Assembly (NCBI GenBank): GCA_036320915.1
Contig: JAXBDG010000004.1
Location: 2,356,001-2,420,000 of the forward strand
From: Linnemannia elongata
Lineage: Eukaryota; Mortierellomycota; Mortierellomycetes; Mortierellales; Mortierellaceae
Reading direction: 5' to 3'
DNA: 64,000 nucleotides
Of this stretch, positions 10,937-23,642 are shown in pieces (the stretch's first letter is position 1; each line of letters begins with the position of its first letter). The notes below the pieces were generated by a model, which had not been told where the DNA came from, searched no databases, and saw nothing but the letters and a program-made list of their open reading frames with translations. The position numbers were made by a program, and so were the translations under genes.

Positions 10937-12951
10937 TTTTCGCCCCTTCCGCGTATGTTATGAATGCAATAGATTTTTGAAACTCTGCTTTTGTCTTTTG
11001 TCTTTCTTCTCTTTATTACTTATGCTGCACGCTCACCTTTTCTCTTTTGTCTAATTCACTTAATATTGCCAACCCTTCTTGTCCGAAGCCAGAACCAGTC
11101 CGATCCCTCTATCTCTAACAAGATGTTCTAAAATTGTGTCGATCGTCTAGAAAAAATAAAATAAAATGACCGCCCGACTGACCACCTGACTGACCGACCG
11201 ACCGACCGTTCACAGAAAGAAGAGAGCGTGGGGCAACTACCACCACCACTACCGATCATTATCTCTTCCTCAGATTCTTATTTCTTTTCATTATCGATCG
11301 TTTAATCGTACACTCTCCGCAGACCTCCTTTCATCCCTGCCCTGTCGCGCCTTTTATTTTCTCATTCTTCCTGTTTGCTGCAAGTGAAACTCCTCGGGCG
11401 GAATCCAAATATCCTAGGCGTTTGTGAAAAAGGCACAGGATCCAGGACGGGGATTAGGCAATGTACACTCTGACATTATGCTCATTTTTCTTTCTTATCA
11501 AAAGGGCCAAGGTTTTATGCTTCTGTAGGGGTCAATGGTGGGTTGTGCGTTGTTTCTATATGTCTTACCTAGCTAGGCAAACGGCGAACGCAAATGAGGT
11601 CGTGGATACATTATCTCTTTACTTCGCACATTTTTTTTTGTCTATTGTTACAAAAATACAAAAAAAAGAGGGACAGAGGTAGGGATTTGAAAGAGAGAGA
11701 GAGAGAGAGCGGGAGAGAGAGACAGGATGGTTTATCCGTCCGTCCGTCATTCGGTATGCAGATTCGTACTTTATACCCAAATCTCCTCGGGACAAAGAAC
11801 TACGTGGCAGGTATGACAGGGAAGCATCATGCGACGCACAAAGTCGGAGTAGAGGGTTATCAAGTAGAACCCTTTTTTCACCCTTCCCCTCGTACTGTCT
11901 TTACTATTTTTCGTTCCATAGACGCACCAAGTGTTTACTTTCGACTTTCCTACTCTGCCAAAATTCTTAACCCTATCCAGGTGTAACCTACCAACACTGC
12001 ACTGCCTAAGTGACGGTGCGAGCGCACATCTCAACGCCTTGTCCCAGAAAGCAAAACTCAATCGTTTAAAGTCTTTTCCTTCCTTCCCTCTCCTCTCCGA
12101 GGGCGACTCAAACGACAAAAGGAAAAACAATGCTTGTCGTAGGTTACACAAGGGAGAGAAAATGTTTTAGTTGATGTAGATGGTATTGTTGCCACCTGGA
12201 CCGAACAAACGACGGCGATGACGAGAGGAGGGAGGGGTCCGAGGTCCCGCTCTGGTGATCGCAGGATTGCTACCTTTTTTTTTTTTTTTTTTTTTTTTGA
12301 ATGTTTTTGTTATTTGGACGTCCTTGGAGTTTTGTGGTCAAGAAGCGTGAGTAAATTACTGTCTTTGACGTTTTGGGTTTTCTTTGTGTTGTGCTCCTCG
12401 GGGGAAGAGAGCATGGTGTACATTTATGTCGGTAGTATGACACAAGCATCCGTGTTAGTCTTCCGAGGAATTGGCGAAATAAAAAATTGAGCCAAGCAAA
12501 AAAAAACGTCAAGGAGGCACAAGGCAGAGCAAGGCAAGGAAAAATAAGGTTGAGCATGCCCTCTGATTTGGCCATGGTCAGTCATCCCTCTTGTGTCAAG
12601 GGGGGCTGGTGGTCTCCTTGGCCTTGTCTCTTGAACACGAGAAAATGGGGGGCTGTTACATATGCGATTGAGATTTGTACCCAGGACTGCCGCCTCTTCG
12701 TCTTCGAGGTGCAAGCTGAGAGGAGGTGGCGACAAAGAGATCTGTTTGCCATTCCACTTATCGCCTCTTTCACGCATTCCACACTTTCCGTTCACACCTT
12801 GTCCATCCCACACAACCACACCAAACCCGCCACCAGCAGACCTTTTGCCATACACTCCAACCAGCGTTAAACACGACACAACAGGAACAAACCACCACCA
12901 TCACGAACTACCCGCCCACCTTCGCCAAAAAAAGAACTAAAGCACTAAGTG
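10937..12951 (+). other. Intergenic region, no supported gene
   Basis: AT- and T-rich DNA with GA repeats (about 11691-11725) and a poly-T run at about 12277-12298. A minus-strand stretch at about 11143-11057 (acceptor TTTTCTAG, then 28 open codons ending SDKKGWQY) looks faintly exon-like, but I could not link it to other exons. The last few hundred bases are the leader of the RRM gene. Confidence 0.4.
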
Positions 12952-15184
12952 ATGACCTCAGGAAAAGACAAGGATGCAATTGATCTATATGATGGCGAAG
13001 TCGACCTACTCGACTATGGGGATGACCTCGAGGCAGATCTCCTCGATGGTGACCTAGCGGGTGTTGGAGGCTATGAGGATCTCGAGTTAGGCGCCGAAGA
13101 CGAACTGGAACTCGACCTACCTCCCCTGGACGCCGTCTCGTCCTTCACGTCGAACAAAAAGGCTGCTGCTGACCTGAACGCGACGACGACCAGTACAGCC
13201 GGCACCTATGACGACGAAGTCGCATACGACGAGACTGACTACGCCGAGGCTGACGCGTTTGTCGCCGAGAGCGCGAGCTCAAAAACTAACAACAACAGCC
13301 AGTCAACCTCAAACGACGACCACCGGGACGCGTCGCCCTCTTCAGCAACCACTTTACAGAAACGCCAATCTAACGACGACGGTCAGAGCGTAGTCGAGCT
13401 CGGAGGCGTTAATCGGCAGAGTTCTTCGTATAAAAACAACTACAACAATAGCGCGTCGTCTTCACCGCGCAGAGATGGACAAGGTGGTGCATTGAGGGGC
13501 CGTGGACATCAGGGATATGGTACTGGTACTGGTCGTGGAAACTACCAAAGCAGCAGAGGAGGAAACATGATGGGCATGGGCATGAACCAACAGCAAGTGT
13601 ATGCTATGCAGCAAATGGGTATGAACATGAACATGATGGGTATGGGTATGAATGGTGGACGCTATTCTGGGTAAGCTTATTTTATTGGTTGTCGTTTACT
13701 CTGTGCTCATTTTTTACGTTTATTTTCGATATCAAGAAAATTAAGCGATCAAACTCTCATCGCTTTTTTTTTCTGTCAGTAATGGATACGGCAACCAGGG
13801 AATGGGATACTCTTATAATGGTGGAGCAGGCATGGGTGGTGGTGCGGGTACTCCAGGCAGGACGATTCACATCAATCCAAAGTTCCAGAACCGTGCTGGA
13901 GTTCCAGCGATCCCAGGAGCAACAGCAGGAGCAGCAGCAACAACAACAGCAACAACATTGCCAGCAGGACTGGATCGTGCGCTCGGTCAAGAACAACGGC
14001 AGGGACCCCGACAGTCCAACCACGATTCTGGCAATGTTCAATCCACGGGCCGAGGAAATCAGTCATCGCGGTCTGGATCTCAAGACAGGTTCGATGGCGA
14101 CCGTTTTAACAGGAGCCAGCAGTACAATAACGTGAGTTTCCTGTGTTCGTTATGACCTTTTCTTTGCATAAACTGTAAATTCTTGAGATGACATTACATG
14201 TTAGCCAAGTCTAACCAAAAAGTCTTGTTACGTCTTTTTATTACATAGGAGCGAAGCGATTCGCGAGATAGACGTGACCAACAGGGCGGCAGCGGGTTTG
14301 AGCGAGGAGGACGTTCAGACAACTCATACCGCTCCTCTGGAAGTTCAGAACGAGATTTCGGCCAAGGATTGTCGACAGGCAGAGACTTTGGCGGCCGGTC
14401 AGGAGATTCTCCAAGGACCCCCCAGCCACATTCACCCTTGCCTTCGTATAACGCTAACAACAGCCGCTCGTCACCCATCATTGGAGGAGGAAGTCCAGGA
14501 TCGATTTCCAGCCGGTTGACGCCTGGTCTCAAGCGTGCAGGTGGAGGATCGGTGGAGGAGTCTCAGAAGGCACACAAATCCAGTGGTGTAAGCACTCCCC
14601 GTGGTGAACAAGGCAGATCGAGCACCAATCAGGGATCTGATACAGGACCTGTGTCATTCTTGAGGGACCGCCGGGACGGCGGTGATGGCGGCGAGGACAG
14701 CTCACAGCAAAGTCAGCTCGCTCAGGCGTCGTCGTCGAGCAGTACGGTGCCAACAGGGTTTGTCAAGGTCGACAATATCCCCGAATCCATCTCCGATGCT
14801 TCGATTCGCCAGCTTGCTCACGGTATCTCTGGCGTCGACCGTGTTCTTGTAAGTTTTCAAGGTCTTTTGGAGGCATTGGCAGGATTTATTGGCGGCTGAA
14901 CATCTGTATCTAATCGTACCTTCTTCATTTCATGCTTTGTTGATAGACTGTCTCCAAGAAAGGCGATCGAACGGTCGTTCTCGGATTTGCATCAATTGAC
15001 GAAGCCAAGTTCTTCCGTAGACAGATAAATAGGTTCGAAAGCCACGCTTGCTTATATGATATGCGCGGTTTTATGTTGAATATTTCTCTGATCGAGTTGC
15101 TAACCAACGTTTTTTCTCTTCTGTATCTCTTCTAGGACATCAATCGAAGGATCATTGGTCACTGTGACCTTGACCTCAGCTTGA
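12952..15184 (+). CDS. RNA-binding protein with C-terminal RRM and RGG/Met-Gly-rich region
   Basis: Five exons: 12952-13670, 13780-14131, 14249-14848, 14947-15032 and 15136-15184, all phases consistent (601 aa). The N-terminus is acidic (DLYDGEVDLLDYGDDLEAD). Residues about 170-260 are RG/Gly/Met-rich (repeats of MGMGMN, RGRGHQGYG), then comes an Arg/Ser/Gly-rich region. The last about 75 residues (GFVKVDNIPESISDASIRQL through VVLGFASIDEAKFF to VTVTLTSA) form an RRM fold in beta-alpha-beta order split across three exons. The RNP motifs are weak (FVKVDNI; VVLGFAS). A role in mRNA metabolism or RNP granules is inference; partners are unknown. The start is the only ATG consistent with the frame; a GTG just upstream is not needed. 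Confidence 0.75.
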
Positions 15185-15491
15185 AAATAACATTTTTTCT
15201 TTGTAAACACCAAACCAAGAAGAGCCCTGTGGCCTTTTTCACTATTGCTTCATTATCGAAGTAGTGTCGTATCATTTCTTTGTACTTTTATTCATTTTTG
15301 TATTTTTATTTCTTACCAGCCACATGGTGTGACAGGCAAGGGCAGAGAACGCCAATGTATCATAACCAGGAACAGCTACTAGTACATCGTATAGAAAGCG
15401 ATGGCTGCTCGTACATAATAAACGATGGAGGAGAGGGTTGTGAAATGTACCATTGTACATATTCTTGTTTATTCGTTCTTTATCATATTCT

Positions 15492-18400
15492 TCAGTGCAT
15501 AGATTTTGATCGTTTAGGATCGTAGAGTGGGACAGGACGTCCAGGATCGTTCTCGAGTCCGTTCGCTAATCCACCATTCCCTCTTCCAGCGCTATGATGC
15601 TGCTGGTTATGGCGATCATGCGCGTTTCGGTAAGGGTCAGCGTCCAAGTACGACTGCTCACCGGGCTGGTGATGACTCGTCATCCTCACCAACCTATGCG
15701 ACGAACTTCCTGCAGCAGTGCCCAGACTTCCAATGTTGGCAGTACTACCCCTTCGCGTCAAGTTTGGCGAATAATGCGAGGTCGACCCAGCATAGGAAGT
15801 AGTAGAGCTCGACGAATGAGGCGTCAACCGTTTCGGGCCCGACTTTTGTCGTCGATGATGTGTATTCCTGCTGCCCAAACTTGACAGATGCTGATGCTGT
15901 GCGTCAATCCCCGCCTGCACCGCCGCCGCGGACGCAGAAGCCTCGGCCCGTAACTGTAACAAAATCCGATCAAGTGCGAGCTCGATCATAAGGCGGTACT
16001 TAAGCATGGAGAGGAAGGGCCAAGTAGACTGTTCGCCCTTGAGGATCCAGTACTGTATGGATTCGTGGGTTGGGTTAGAGACGAGGGTGAGAAAGTCTTG
16101 GAGTTGGACTTCGGGGACGATGGTGACGTTTCCAGAGACCTTTTCTTCGACGAGTTGGACGAATACGTGTGGCAAAATCCCGATTTGGTTCAGCTATGAT
16201 TTTTTGACGTCAAGAAGGAGGTTTACGCATAGTTAGAAGATCTGTTCATTAGTTTTGAAGTACATGAATTACAATGCAAAAGAGAAGGTGGTAACATACC
16301 TGGCCCATGCGGTGCTTGATTTCTGCAAGGATCACCCTCGCAATCCGCTCCATATACCCGGCAGAATACCCAAACCGATCAGATCCACCTGACTTGCGGT
16401 CTTTGAGCCCCCGGGACATAAAGGGCACAATGTAAGGGTTGGCTTGAGAGACAATAAAGTGGTTCACATTAAAAAGTTCCGAGAGTCGTGTCAAGGGCGT
16501 CTCGGGGCTGACGACTCCGTACGAGAAGAATGATGGTGTGATTGGGCTCGTGTAATTCATCGCTAAATATGTATGAGGAGGGTTCAAGTTTAGTTTTTGG
16601 TGGCATAAAAAGCTTCACCATTGGTGCTTCTTGATGCCTTATGTGGCAGTTCTGTACCTGAGGGCGTCCAGCGGACAATATTTCCTGACTTGTCTTTGGC
16701 CATAAGATCTGCCGTTGATGAGAAGCCGAGCATAGAAGCGGAGACCAATGCAGCACTGCTGATTAACTATTGGGACACATAAAGACCGACAAGCGTGTGA
16801 GTATTAACATGCGACAATACAACGTTTACCGTGAGCGAGAAGGTTAAAGATAAACGCACCACGTTGGGAGAGGTGATATAGTTGAGAAGTTGCGGCCCCT
16901 CTGATTTCCTGGACGATGGGACAGTGATGTTCAGAACGCGCTTTGTCTTCTTGAATGCCTCCTATAAAATCGAAAGAAAATGATAGCATCAAATGGACGC
17001 GCTGGTTAGCCATGCTGTTCTTCCTGGTGTCGGATTCTGGAGGAAGAAGAACAAAACCTAATCACTTGTGTTCGAAGCTTCCATTCGGCGCCACATACAT
17101 CAAAGGTTAGATTTCCAACGTTGGTCTCAATACAATTCTGCAAGACCTTGATATCAATCAAGTAGCCTATCAAGGGTTGACAATGAGTTCAAGTCAGGTT
17201 GTTGTGTTTGCAAAAGCTTATTATCCATTACTCACGACGACAAGACTTGGTTGTAAAGATGTACCTTGGGTCATAAGACGCGTCAGTTTGCGACTCAAGT
17301 TTCCGCGAACTCCCACACGTTGGAAAGCACGCAAGTCGATGCCCCCTTCTTGGAAGATACCCTAAAAGGCGCAAGAGAGCAAATGTGATAGGTTAGATAC
17401 GTGAGCCATGTTCCTGTGACAAAAGCAACTACCTTATGAATATGCAACTTACGGGCAATTCTTCGTCTGTCCTGACGCAGACAAGCGCGGCAACCAAGGC
17501 TCCAACTGATGCTCCACTGATGATCCGCGGCAACAGTCCATGTTCAAAAAGTGTCTTGACGACACCCAAATGATACATGCCTAAAAGTATATAAAAGTAT
17601 AAGAAGTGCGATAATGACAGTGTGTTAGTCAATGAGAAGCGTAAAACATCCATTTTGCAGCACAATCGCCGCCTTTCTTATTCTTGCAACATACCGAAGG
17701 AGGCACCGCCGTGGAGCAACAGTGCAGAACTTCCAAAACTCTGTCGAGTCTCCATAAAGAAATCAATCTTGGCCTGTCTCGACAATGTAGCATGACTCGT
17801 ATCTGCCACATGCTCCAATTGCGAGACAACCTCATCCATATAAGACTCGATCAAATGCTTGGTCCCCAAATACGAATGACAAAACAACCTCGGGTCCGTA
17901 ATACCTCCCAAGTTCCTCAACAAGCCAGACCTCAAGAGATACATCATTGCCGATATGTCCTTAGACTCCCTGACTTTCTTGAGATGGTATCGTCGGGAAA
18001 GGATGAGGCTGTAGTCGTAAACGTTCGAACGGTGGTTGTTGCGCCAGACATCAGATCCGGTGAGGATGTCCAGTTCGGTGGCTCGAGCTAGCCATTCTTC
18101 GAAATCCTGAGAATGTGCGAGTTCATTGGTCATCTTGTCTGCCAGGTTGCGGTCGACGACCATTGACCAAAGACCCTATTTTGGATAATTATGGTTATTA
18201 TTTTGTCCAACAACGGCGTGCTCTCATATGACAATCCTCAGGTTCCCTTGCACAAGACAAGAAATAAAAAACGACGTTGGGTTGGGTTGGGGGAATCGTA
18301 CCTTCCATGAGTATATGATCAAATGCAACAGGGACGTTGCGATTGTAGCTATTATCTGTATGAACGAGTCGAATAATGACTATCGAGAGATGGAGTAGAA

Positions 18401-18522
18401 ATGCAAAATAGATAAATAGTGTGTTAGCTTCCATAGGCAAGGTGGCAAATAAAGGTTTGACAGGCTGTTAACACCCCAATGGCATTGGGATTCAGTTGTT
18501 GTTTGCTAGCTACCTCTGCCAT
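15492..18522 (-). CDS. Patatin-domain triacylglycerol lipase (Tgl3/4/5, SDP1-like)
   Basis: Ten exons: 18522-18475, 18379-18302, 18175-17695, 17580-17453, 17361-17265, 17166-17099, 16961-16860, 16766-16658, 16562-16300 and 16193-15492 (691 aa). An N-terminal membrane segment (SLLHLIIYSWK) leads into the DUF3336-like region (DYSLILSRRYHLKKVRES, NLGGITDPRLFCHSYLGTK, FFMETRQSFGSSALLLHGG). The oxyanion-type GGASFG and the nucleophile elbow GASVG follow (Ser about 227). Then come RVLNITV, LLNYITSPNV, LMAKDKSGNIV and LFNVNHFIVSQ, all in family order. These enzymes hydrolyse triacylglycerol and acylate lysophospholipids at lipid droplets. Odd: the expected D-G-S/G catalytic aspartate motif before the LFNVNHF block is not seen; SYGVVSPETP stands there. 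The first exon boundary (weak GTGTTA donor) is the least certain. Confidence 0.85.
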
Positions 18523-19725
18523 TGCGAGTAGTTTATGGAAGAATGAATGTGAGGAAAAGGAAGAAAGAAGGATTGAAGAGTGGGATTGAAGGAGAGTGTG
18601 TGAATGAGTTGTGTTTGAAGAATGGGGAACAAAGAGGTGAATTGCAAGCAAAGAGAAGGAAACCGTTTACTGCCTATGCTCGTTTTTTCACGTGCCTGAA
18701 CTCACAATTTGAGTGTGGATGACACCTGCAAGTAATTAACATAGACGTGCATGTAGCAAAATAACACACCTAGGAACTAGACACGACAAATATCAGCTGT
18801 GGATGACTATAGTTTTGCTAGTACGTCTGCCATAGGTGCCAATGGCGTCTCTTTTACGTCAAGGTGTAGAAGAAGCTTCGGTCGATAATCTGTAACACAG
18901 CACTATTTGCTTTTCACCGGCAAATAGCTCACCCTTGTCTGAATAAGCATTTTCCAAGATCGCGCAATGTCCATTAGGCGCACACACTTAGCTGTTACAC
19001 TCCACGCTTCATGATTGACAAACAAAGCATTTGTAAGCGCTAGTCGTCGTTTTTATCCCTCATACGAAAGAGACAGTTTTGATAGTCTCTCACTATGCGA
19101 TACTCATTGTCTCTGACGGAACCTCAAGTGAAGCCCGGCCCAGACACTCGTGGCAAATCCCTCTGCCGAGGTGTCTCTTAATTTCTAATCGTCCAATCCC
19201 CAAGAATGTCGCCCTTTTCTCCACTTCAATTGCCGCCCTAATTTGGTTGTATTCTCGATCACTTTTTTTCTTTATCTCTTTTTTTTTGCGCTCTCCAGAC
19301 TCTCCCACAAGAGACCGACCTGGTCAATCAAATGAAGCAAACCCTCTTTTCCTTTCCTGCCTCATATCTCTCCACGATCGCATCCGGCTTCCGGATGGGC
19401 TTTGTTACAACATCGGCCCATCAACGTCACTCTCCCTTACCTCAATTGCTTTCAAATCAATCTTGAAAAAGGGTCTTTATTCGTCGTTCACGTTTGCATG
19501 GTTGTTGTGCGACAACGGCGCTAAAACAGCATAAACTTTTTTTTAGACGTGGTTGTTCTTTTCTCTTCCATGGTTTTGCAATAATCGCAGAAACGAAACA
19601 ATATAAATACCAAAGTCTGTTCGCCACCTCCTTGTTTTTTTTCTCATCAACTCACCTTCGTCTTTCTTTCTAAACTCCACTACCACCCAACAACGACAAT
19701 CAACCAAACAACAATTATATCAAAA
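18523..19725 (+). other. Divergent intergenic region between lipase and reductase genes
   Basis: About 1.2 kb between the lipase start (minus) and the reductase start (plus). Open frames within it lack codon bias and motifs. The plus-strand end holds a TATA-like element and a CT-rich leader. No gene is seen. Confidence 0.5.
19602..19609 (+). promoter_or_regulatory. TATA-like element of the MDR reductase gene
   Basis: TATAAATA lies 117 bp upstream of the ATG, followed by a CT-rich then CA-rich leader typical of strongly expressed fungal genes. Confidence 0.5.
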
Positions 19726-20971
19726 ATGGTTCAGAACAAGTCTGCTGTCTTCTTGAAGTACCCCACCGAGTTCCCCGTCATCGGCGAGCACATCGAGGTC
19801 CAGACCAAGGAGCTCAACGTTGAGCTCAAGGATAAGGATGTTCTCCTCCGCAACCTCTACTTCTCACTCGACCCTTGTACGTTCTCCACTAATTTCGCTT
19901 TCATTTACGTCAGCAAAAACATAGAAAGATTGTACGCTCATCTTAACCCACCCCTCATTCCTTCATTTTCATAGACATGCGCGGAAGAATGAGAAACGCC
20001 AAGTCGTACGTCCCCGGCTTCCAGATCGGCGAGCCCATGTCAGGATACGGCATTGCTGAGGTCAAGGAGTCCAAGAACGATGCCTATCCCGTTGGCACCA
20101 TTGTCAGCGGATTCACTGGCTGGCAGGAGTACTCTGTCGTTCCCGGCGCTTCTGGTCTTCGTGTTCTCCACGGTGCTCGCGAGTCCCCGATCCCTCTCTC
20201 AGCTCATCTCGGTGCCTTGGGCATGCCCGTACGTATCTTACGTTATGTTCAGCTATGTTTGGCATGGAAAACACAAATGTTTTACGCTGTAGCTTCGTTT
20301 CACTCATACTAATTCATGCTTGAAAATGCTCTTCCAACTGTCAATAGGGCATGACTGCTTACTCGTCTCTCAAGATCATCGGTCAGCCCAAGGCTGGCGA
20401 GACCATCTTTGTGTCTGCCGCTGCAGGTGCCGTCGGTCAGCTCGTCGGTCAGATGGCTAAGAAGCTCGGTCTCCGCGTCGTCGGTTCTGCCGGCTCAGAC
20501 GACAAGGTTGACTACCTCATCAACGAACTCAAGTTCGATGCCGCCTTCAACTACAAGAAGAACGGTACCATCCTCGAGAACCTCAAGCGTGCCGCTCCCG
20601 AGGGTATCGACATCTACTACGAGAATGTTGGAGGCGAGACCCTCGAGGCTGCCTTGGAGGTCATGAAGAACCATGGTCGTGTCATTGCCTGTGGAATGAT
20701 CTCTCAGTACAACACCCAGCAGCCCTACGGTATTCGTAACCTCCACCATGTTGTTTCCAAGCGCATTACTATCCGTGGATTCATTGTTAGCGATTTCGCG
20801 GAGGAGTGCAGTGCGGATTTCGCCAAGGATGTTGGATCGTGGTTGGTCAACAAGGAGATCATTTACAGGGAGGACGTTGCTGAGGGCATTGATGCCTCGC
20901 CTGAGGCCTTCATTGGCATGTTGCAGGGCAAGAACTTTGGCAAGGCCGTCGTCAAGATCGCTGACCTGTAA
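19726..20971 (+). CDS. NADP-dependent MDR-family enone/alkenal reductase (LTB4 12-hydroxydehydrogenase-like)
   Basis: Three exons: 19726-19876, 19975-20228 and 20348-20971 (342 aa), phases 1 and 0. The N-terminal GroES-like part has the YMRGRM segment typical of zinc-free MDR reductases. The Rossmann part begins GMTAYSSLKIIGQPKAGETI, followed by VSAAAGAVGQLVGQMAKKLG (NADPH binding, AxxGxxG form), then VVGSAGSDDKVDYL and a DIYYENVGGE segment. No zinc-ligand cysteines are seen. The family reduces alpha,beta-unsaturated aldehydes and ketones (curcumin, alkenal and prostaglandin reductases), probably in the cytosol. Strong codon bias (GTC, CTC, AAG) and a TATA element suggest high expression. The exact substrate cannot be read from sequence. 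Confidence 0.9.
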
Positions 20972-23642
20972 AAACTGTACATATATTCCCCCTTCAACTG
21001 TACCACTATCTAGTATCCATAACGCATAGGCCGCTTGTTCCTTAACGCCATCTAAAAGAATAAACTTGCAAAACCTATCATTATGCACAGACTTAGTTGT
21101 CCTCGTAGGCTGTGCGAGGTGAGATCAGCAATGCGTCTCGCGACGAATATGTTTATTTTTATCCACTTTGCCCCAGCAACCCCCTTCTTTCCCTCCATTT
21201 TTCACCACCTTTTTGCCTTTCTCTATCACCTCTCGCCCCGGCCTGCTCGACCTCCATCTACTGTTGGTGCGTCCAATTCTGATTGAAAAGAGAAGAAGAA
21301 GAGGGAGAAAGAGAGAGAAGAGAAAAAAAAGAAGTGAGCCTGCACGGGGTTCAAGAAGAAAAGGAGAAAGGGCCGAGACATGAATAATAATATATCATGT
21401 CCATGTCCGTGTTGTCCGTACCTTAAAGGGACCAAACAAAGGGATGGTTGTTTTCAACCCCACAACATGCATTGGGGGAATGTAATACATTTTTTACTTA
21501 GGAGATTCCTTGACCTTGTGAGGATATTGAAGAAAGAATAAGGAAAAGAACGAGCTTGGCCATCCTTTGCAATGCAGTGCTTCTGACTTTTAGACACGAG
21601 CTCTTTTTTTTTTGCTTGTTTCATGAATCGGTACTAATTAGTTTCCTTTCGACCGTTCAAATCCCCTTCCTCCTCCTCGTTTTGTTTCTCTTTGCTTCCT
21701 CCGTGTTTTTTTTTGTCCTCGTCCCTGCGTCGCGGTGGGCTACTTCTAACTTCGAGGGGAAGGAGGAAGAGGATATGACAGTATCACAATCTGAGAGAGA
21801 GAACAAGATAAAGGGCCAGGGGAATGGAAGGGGTGGTAACGAGGTTGAAGGAGAATGAGAGAGGGAAGGGGTACACCTCCACCTCTTGGTTGAATGGTTT
21901 ATGCCCTCGGGTATCGGTGCATGGTGAGTTGAGGATCATAGTTTGCCATGAGATTTACACACTTGGTACTAGGATTGTAAACTCTGACAAAGGCGTGATT
22001 TTTGGGGCTCTTTCTTTCTTTCTTTTTGTAGAGGCATTCAGACCAGGTATTTCTTCTTTTCTCTTTCTAAGTGAGAGCAAAGTGCTTTGTCTTTTTCCTT
22101 TGTGTACAGGACCTTGTGTATATTGTGTTTGCTTGCTTCTTTGCCGTGGATGGATATGCGATTTGCAAACAAAGGAGGAGAGCATCGTCGTGTAATGCTG
22201 CATCTTACAGTGGTCGCCCCCGTCCGTGCCATACTTGGCTCACTCACTTATTCACTCTTTCTTCCTCCCTCCCTCCCTCCTGCAATGCATCCCCAAGCTC
22301 AGCTCAGCTTCCTCTTTGGCAATTATCCCTAGGATACCAATAATGGGCGTCTTCATTCCTTCTCTCTTCTCCTCTTCTCGTCTTCTCTTCTCTTCTCTTC
22401 TCTTCTCTTCTCTTCTCTTTGTCATTTCTCCCTTTTGCAACCCATTCCTCGCCGAACCTGCACGTTCGTGCTCTTCGTCTTCTCCGTCCTTCCTTCCCTA
22501 TCCTTAATAGTATCCTTATCCCTACATCCAACCATCTCTTCCCTCGTTCACATCTACCTTTCCTCCTGCCTTTTGCTGTATCCGTCAGCTTCATCATCCT
22601 CTACTACAACTCACTCCACCTGCACCGTCCGCATCCATCTCCCCACACTTCCTTTTGCTTAGTAACGATTCCATTACACACATACTCAAGTATCCACCCC
22701 AAATCCATTCTGTATCTACATCAACATCGCCCATCTCCTTGTCCTTGTCATTGTCCTAGTCCAGTTCTCCGTCCTTTCTTCTTTTATTTTCGTCTCTTCC
22801 CCCTCCGTCCTTTTTTCGACTTCACTCTCTCTCTCTCCCGCATTAGTCGTCACCATCACCATTTGAAATAGTCCTCTTCTTCTCCCTCCTTTCCCATCTC
22901 TCCCTCTCCCTCTCGTCTCTTTAAAATACAGATCGTCCCTCGGCACAGCCCATAGTGATTATAAGCGTTGGTATCGCATCAGCCTTATTTCTTCTCTTTA
23001 CGACCTTTTACGTTTTTTCCTTTCCTTCAGCTTTCTTTTCTCTTTTCTTCTCCTCTTCCATTCTCCCTCCACTTCATACCTCTGCATCAGCATTTATCAC
23101 ATATCCGGACGCGATCACTTCCTGACACAACCTTCGCCCACAACAGCAGCTTATCCAAACCTTCTTTCCTCAGCATACACCCGCCCATCATCAACTAAAT
23201 TCTCATCAACACCAAAAACTTCCATCTTTTTTCTGTGTAACGACGCCCAATTTGTTTACGACTGCAACGCCCTTTACCCTTATTCTCCAACGCCTTTTCA
23301 CCACCAGCACGAGTACTCATACGCCTTCGCTTTCGACCTTTCATAACAATTCTTTGACTTTGTTAACCCTCAACACTCAACACGAAAGGAGCAAAAACCT
23401 GAAGACGAATCTCGATTTTGAATTATCCAGAACTTGCTCGCCCTTTGTTATTTCTTCGGCGACCTTAGCATTCGTCTGTCATCAAACCCAAACGCGGACG
23501 CCGGAGAAAAAAGGATCTTGCTACTCCTTTCAACTATCAACAAACTCACCAAGCACACACGAACCCCAGCACCAAAACGTATACAAACCCAAGCACACTG
23601 TGGCATAGGAGGGGTCAACAAAGGAAAAAAAACGTTAAAGCG
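20972..23642 (+). other. Long intergenic/5' leader region, pyrimidine-rich
   Basis: About 2.7 kb. From roughly 22200 to 23240 the plus strand is strongly pyrimidine-rich with CTCTT pentanucleotide repeats. The last 400 bp turn CA-rich and probably form the leader of the PA-RING gene. Proline/serine-rich open frames here reflect composition. No gene is seen. Confidence 0.5.
22381..22419. repeat. (TCTTC)n microsatellite
   Basis: A run of about eight TCTTC units within a CT-rich tract. Confidence 0.9.

Noticed and set aside
10622..11160. A plus-strand spliced mini-frame starting MNGRRKPS with GTAAGT donor
   Set aside because: Needs a weak AAG acceptor, overlaps the better-supported minus-strand candidate and yields no recognisable product.
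22226..22871. Plus-strand Ser/Pro-rich frames upstream of the PA-RING gene
   Set aside because: Pyrimidine tract artefacts with CTCTT repeats and no codon bias.
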